From NCBI GenBank assembly GCA_031259185.1, contig JAIRLV010000172.1, positions 1 through 9,437 of the forward strand: a DNA stretch of 9,437 bases, written 5' to 3'. The notes beneath the pieces were generated by a model. The model ran no database searches and was not told the DNA's origin. It saw only the letters and a program-made list of their open reading frames with translations. The DNA is from Elusimicrobiota bacterium (lineage in GTDB: Bacteria > RUG730). The translations under genes and the position numbers were made by a program. Below, in pieces: positions 5,901-9,437 of this stretch (position 1 is the stretch's first letter; every line of letters begins with the position of its first letter).

Positions 5901-8900
5901 AGAGAAATGAAATGAGAGAAGCAGTTTTGCCAGTAACATTTGAAGGGAATGAAGTTTTATATAGAGGGATTAGGGTAAAGAGGGAGATAATAGAGAAAAT
6001 TTTTAATGTTGGAGAACAAGGGAATCCTAATTATAATTTTTTGGATTATGCATTAAATCCCATGGCTTATACAAAGTTAGGTGCTAAACCTTTTGGAGAA
6101 AATAACCATTATCCTGAATCTATAGCTGGGACAACACAACTAACAATTTTTAGAACACATGCTTTAACATTTTTATATGAAGGAAACGAAGGCTATGAAC
6201 TAAAAGATTCTAATAATATTTTAATTATTAAACCTAAAAAAAATCAAGAAATTCAATTGACAACAATATCGTTTATTGGTGCTATTTATGAAGGAGAAAT
6301 AGATTTATGGGAAGTTTATAGTCACGAAATTTTTTGTGCTATAACCGTAGAAAATAAGGGAAATGGTACAATAAAGAAAATTCTTTATAATCCAAACTAT
6401 GTGAAAAGAGAAGTAGAATATGATATAAACGATATAGAAGTAAATAAAGTGTTTACATCGTTAATACGGGGCACCGAAATGTTTAAAAATAATCAAGAAA
6501 AAGAAATGACAAATGACACAAAAGTCGGTAAATTTTTTAATAAATTATTTATAATGCCATTAATCAATTTTTATAAAAATATAGATTATTATAAAATATT
6601 TGCATCTTTAGTAGAGCATAAATTACAAAAGGAAATAAAATATTTTTTTAATAGTTCCATTGTTAAAGATATTATTAAATTAAATGTAAATCAAAATACT
6701 AATATTGAGGATATTAAACGAAATAGTGACGGAATATTCAAATTTCTTACAGATGGATGGAAGCCACAAAAGGAATATGAGCATAATGGCAGATTTGTTT
6801 TATACAATATTTATATTTTATATAAAAAGTTATTGAAAGAAATATTTAATTCAATAAATAATTATGAAAATGCTATGCAACATGCTAATGAATATATTTT
6901 GTCTTTTTTTGGTAGCAAGTCAGTAACTAACATTTCATCAACAGAAATAAATAGTGTTTATACTGATATATTTCTACAAACATATAATGAGAATAAAATC
7001 CTAACATATATGGGATATGGTATACAAAAACCTTCTGGTAGTTCTACAGAAATAGGAATAAAGTTTATAAAAGATGCTTATTTTTATTTATCACTACAAA
7101 AAAAAGAAAAATATAGGGAATTTAATTTAAACAATTTTAATATTATTGTACCACAAGCAGAAACAAAAAAAGAATTAAATTTTAAAGATTCCCTGGATTT
7201 CTTAGCAGAATTTGTAATGGACTTTTACAATAATATTAGAATGCCAATTGATAGAGATATTTCTTTTTATAATATTACAGAACAAAACAAAAATAGAAAT
7301 AACGATTATCAAAATAGAGGGCATCATGATTCAAGACATATATTTAGAGTATATAAAATGATTTTAGAATTATGCCAAATTTTTAACTTGAAAAAAGAAG
7401 AAGTATTTTATGCAGTGATTTTTGGCCTGTTTCACGACTCTTGTAGAAGAGGAATAAATGAAGATTTTTGGGATCACGAAAGTGCAGCATTGGCAACTGA
7501 GTTTTTAGTTGGATTAGGAATTCCTATAAACAAATTAGTTCATATTAGAGACAGTGTGACAGATAAAAAGAGTGTATATTTAAAAGAGTCAATCAGTATA
7601 GCGGATGTTATAGCTATGATAATAGATATAGCAGATAGCATAGATATAATTAGAATTGAAAAAAAAGTATGGTATGACACCAAAGTTATTCAAAATTTTA
7701 ATAAAATATTGACTTTTATAAATAAAGAAGGTGATGTGGAAATAATAAATAATATGTGTGTATTTTTGTTTAAGTATATACTTTTTATTTTTCACACAAA
7801 TTTTACATATGATCGAGACGAGTCAGGGATTCTAGGTCCAGTTAAATTTTCTTTTGATGAAAAAGGTTATTTCAAAGAATTCCAATCTATCACCTTTTAT
7901 CTAATTTGGGACTTATTAACAGATAATATACCACATCAAAATGTTACTTTTAAAGAGATACAAAAAATTTATGAAGATCATGGAAATTCAAAAAAAGTAA
8001 AAAGACTCTTAATAGATTTTAAAAACTGTTTAAAAACTAAAGAAAGTTTTGACAACTTATTGCGTTCTAATCATTTTTATAATATACTTGATGATCAATC
8101 TGATACTTCAACTTTATATCCTGTTACTAATTATCTTAACACATTGGATGTCTCGTCAGATATAAATAATGTAGATAAGGCACAAAATGAACAACTTGAA
8201 ATTTATAAAAAAAATCAAGAAATTTTATATAATAATGATTTTGTAAATCTTAAAGCAGTTATAACAATAGTATCTTTTATGATGACGGGATTGGCTACTC
8301 ATAGAGTTCTATTTAGACTTACTAATGTAAAAAGATATATCGAGTTTGTAAGAGTAACAAAAAGAGAAATTATACTACCATTGAGTTCGTCTATCCAGGT
8401 ATATAAAAAAATTTTAGATCTTAAGACTACAAAGACATTGATTAAATTGCTATTTCCTTTAAATCGCTCTATAATAATATCATTACAACAAATAGAGGAT
8501 AAGGATAAAAAAAAGAAACACAAAGTGTTAGTGGAAGAAGTAGCTGAGGGTGCTTTTAGTGGAGTTGTCAGACATTTAAATACATATCCGTCATATATCA
8601 ATAAAAATCATAAAAGTAAATTTGCAAAGTTTATTATCAAAACAAAAAAAGAAATTAATAATAAAATAAAAATTGATGGCAAAGCTATAAAATTAAAAAT
8701 AGTAAAAAATCGTAACAATAAAAATGAAACAAAAATAATAGGACTAGAAGCTAATATGATGATAGATGGCAATCTAGAAGTGATAATGACAAAAAAACTA
8801 GCTAAAATATTAAAATATATGAAAAAATTATTAGGAAAATCTAAATATAACATATTAATTGATGAAATAATGAAACATGAAAAAATTGAATTAGAGAATA

Positions 8901-9437
8901 TAAGACTTGGTAAAAGTCAAGAAGAAGCACATGAAATAGCATTAAAAAAATCAGGAAAATTTCAAGAAATTTTTTATAATATTATATTAAAATTGAACGA
9001 ATTTGAGAAAAAAAATAATTTAGAAAATAACTATATTACAATAGAGTATTTGCAAAAATTTATAGATACAATAAAAGATTATTTGAATCAATTTGACATA
9101 GACAAAGAAATAACCCAAAAAGAAATATTTAAAATGAATAAAAAAATAAAAAAAATAATGATAAACTTGTTACCAGAAGTTTCAATAATAAGAAAAGAAG
9201 TGGTTATATATATGAATGAAATAAAAAATAAAGGATTAAAAACGAGACTTATAGAATTAGGGTTATTAAATGGTGAAAAATTAAAAGAAGGATTTAGAGT
9301 TTTATTGGCAGGACATCTATTAGATGAAAATATAATGGAAATTATAGAAAGTTTAGAAACAATGGATAATCTATATTGGGTAGGTGGAGAAAAAACATTA
9401 GAAACAATGAAGGCTGATCATAGAATAAAAAACTTGA
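2927..9437 (+). CDS. Giant exported multidomain protein, 3' end beyond the window
   Basis: I read this frame codon by codon from ATG 2927 to the last base without a stop: 2170 complete codons, still open. The start has a strong ribosome binding site and a Sec signal peptide (Lys-rich start, core ILSIFLLVSI, likely cleavage after SYA at residue 31), so the product is exported. About residues 40-480 carry QDLHC (67-71), GVEGSYE (Glu100) and GGYHT (449-453), resembling TraB/ChaN/EreA-type hydrolase folds, with a long charged helical insert between. Residues 640-740 and 1920-2020 are related modules with HExxEL and AHE motifs (His705, His722; His1984, His2002). About 980-1190 has YRG (Arg1013) and ExE candidates, weakly like mono-ADP-ribosyltransferases. 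About 1460-1580 has HHDSRHIFRV, FHDS-R-R, FWDHESA and ADSIDIIRI, typical of HD/SidE-type phosphodiesterases. A short hydrophobic stretch lies at 1777-1791. Codon endings are A-rich at both ends and more mixed in the middle, suggesting mosaic origin. The frame itself is certain; overall function is unknown. Confidence 0.92.
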   Translation, partial: MFKIEKTKIKILSIFLLVSINMNYFYGTSYANPIKIQIQNNLLIPPKYGKIVESFVGDSEEEYIIIQDLHCNLKVQEDIYKMIKEIKNLNKKNLKVIGVEGSYERIDTSILNFIKNKEQKTKIVKYLFKKGYITGAEYYKIFEKENVDLIGLEEKEMYEENLEILYETFKNKKSLNYIFKKTEKNLEEMGEYVYNDITKKFKEEGNKYKKGILGLEKYIKILDNYDKNLKINKLRTKDNINKIITLEEKRLSIDLYELKWETEVLLKQISNRFRKKEIEILQRYKNDEYYYLYLQTILKKNNINITRNYKTISDYIEYLKMANDVNEIDLINEIETIQYEIEQELLKKNEEAQNLLLCKKYIEIYKRYLLNDANEKEVIEFKSQKNIYKKQLIENLYRFDRFFSEKEEELRKIEKNMNRFYELADKRSDILINNIVKIKKGKTKVIVVGGYHTNRIKENLKVRGLSYKILTPRVDKKIANNIYEKRILEQGNLKRNKKLDISIESNIEKNKILPPSIFKLQINQNIDSPEKVLNVLLERYMTKSEINEFRAKMDKDLNLSIVNTSFINVLKNISSPAKIFHVFSPISLIISRISILFYPRSTLSNMASLIGDNVDIQNESISEESIDLPTFWEYFYNDKKIKSIQFLKLNKTYSNKILAKGYYEGTSNKLIIYISSRLFQIITELKQKNETFTIFYSLVNAILLHEIKELEFINIHKVQNAHEQSLKTNQRNSDIILFLNQLNKNDSETKIDNDVKSIVEFYDNSILHSFSREFLKIFYDIEQNTKNKNNKYLINNRYLINLQNIYYLILSMGENFTNSIKNEHKLLYSQLEMIVDIPFSSKVLDTNYFIKYNKVKIELEKVIKYLLAHNEIFLEIAEKMFEYSSECEYDDFFARYKYLNIANNKFENIKKYVEILFNSNDNPNQKLLGAQADLKELLNDLNKEYKLLINKKEEEKGYIYFADILFANDIDELKKAILNRLEQNTKKRYGKKRNEMREAVLPVTFEGNEVLYRGIRVKREIIEKIFNVGEQGNPNYNFLDYALNPMAYTKLGAKPFGENNHYPESIAGTTQLTIFRTHALTFLYEGNEGYELKDSNNILIIKPKKNQEIQLTTISFIGAIYEGEIDLWEVYSHEIFCAITVENKGNGTIKKILYNPNYVKREVEYDINDIEVNKVFTSLIRGTEMFKNNQEKEMTNDTKVGKFFNKLFIMPLINFYKNIDYYKIFASLVEHKLQKEIKYFFNSSIVKDIIKLNVNQNTNIEDIKRNSDGIFKFLTDGWKPQKEYEHNGRFVLYNIYILYKKLLKEIFNSINNYENAMQHANEYILSFFGSKSVTNISSTEINSVYTDIFLQTYNENKILTYMGYGIQKPSGSSTEIGIKFIKDAYFYLSLQKKEKYREFNLNNFNIIVPQAETKKELNFKDSLDFLAEFVMDFYNNIRMPIDRDISFYNITEQNKNRNNDYQNRGHHDSRHIFRVYKMILELCQIFNLKKEEVFYAVIFGLFHDSCRRGINEDFWDHESAALATEFLVGLGIPINKLVHIRDSVTDKKSVYLKESISIADVIAMIIDIADSIDIIRIEKKVWYDTKVIQNFNKILTFINKEGDVEIINNMCVFLFKYILFIFHTNFTYDRDESGILGPVKFSFDEKGYFKEFQSITFYLIWDLLTDNIPHQNVTFKEIQKIYEDHGNSKKVKRLLIDFKNCLKTKESFDNLLRSNHFYNILDDQSDTSTLYPVTNYLNTLDVSSDINNVDKAQNEQLEIYKKNQEILYNNDFVNLKAVITIVSFMMTGLATHRVLFRLTNVKRYIEFVRVTKREIILPLSSSIQVYKKILDLKTTKTLIKLLFPLNRSIIISLQQIEDKDKKKKHKVLVEEVAEGAFSGVVRHLNTYPSYINKNHKSKFAKFIIKTKKEINNKIKIDGKAIKLKIVKNRNNKNETKIIGLEANMMIDGNLEVIMTKKLAKILKYMKKLLGKSKYNILIDEIMKHEKIELENIRLGKSQEEAHEIALKKSGKFQEIFYNIILKLNEFEKKNNLENNYITIEYLQKFIDTIKDYLNQFDIDKEITQKEIFKMNKKIKKIMINLLPEVSIIRKEVVIYMNEIKNKGLKTRLIELGLLNGEKLKEGFRVLLAGHLLDENIMEIIESLETMDNLYWVGGEKTLETMKADHRIKNL

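Noticed and set aside
7589-7795. Minus-strand open frame of 68 codons
   Set aside because: Antisense to the phosphodiesterase-like region of the giant gene, whose motifs are on the plus strand.
8299-8853. Two minus-strand open frames (100 and 81 codons)
   Set aside because: Both are antisense shadows of the giant gene; neither has a ribosome binding site or recognisable motif.

Overview
The window is extremely A+T-rich (well over 70% by eye, not counted) with short intergenic spaces and standard bacterial signals. Two secretory-pathway prolyl isomerase genes, one a lipoprotein, point to a bacterium with an outer membrane. The phylum cannot be fixed from the sequence. The N-terminal motifs of the large plus-strand protein (QDLHC near the start, GGYHT about 380 residues later) resemble what I recall from very large exported proteins of Omnitrophota/Elusimicrobiota-type bacteria, so such a lineage, or an A+T-rich host-associated relative, is a tentative guess.

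Layout. The left edge (1-264) holds a possible 5' end of a minus-strand gene leaving the window and a weak A+T-rich terminator. A 69-residue Cys-rich minus-strand gene (265-474) lies inside a perfect 14-bp inverted repeat (158-171 / 481-494). Next comes a two-gene minus-strand operon: a PpiC-type lipoprotein (2418 down to 1558) followed, with coupled or overlapping starts, by a SurA/PpiC-type periplasmic chaperone-isomerase (1568 down to 579). A divergent intergenic region (2437-2926) carries a good promoter for that operon and, just before the plus-strand gene, a 49/50-bp tandem duplication whose junction forms a promoter-like -35/-10 pair.

The main feature is one uninterrupted plus-strand reading frame from ATG 2927 to the window end (2170 complete codons, no stop reached). 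It has a strong AGGAGG ribosome binding site and a Sec signal peptide. Reading along it I see: an N-terminal module with TraB/ChaN/EreA-like motifs (about residues 40-480); a first HExxEL...AHE module (about 640-740); a possible mono-ADP-ribosyltransferase-like region (about 980-1190); a convincing HD/SidE-type phosphodiesterase signature (about 1460-1580); and a second HExxEL...AHE module (about 1920-2020).

The most interesting possibility is that this exported giant protein carries both an ADP-ribosyltransferase-like region and a SidE-like phosphodiesterase. That pair in Legionella SidE effectors performs phosphoribosyl-linked ubiquitination. The phosphodiesterase half is reasonably supported by motifs. 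The transferase half is a hypothesis. The divergent isomerases could assist folding or passage of exported proteins such as this one, but that link rests only on adjacency.
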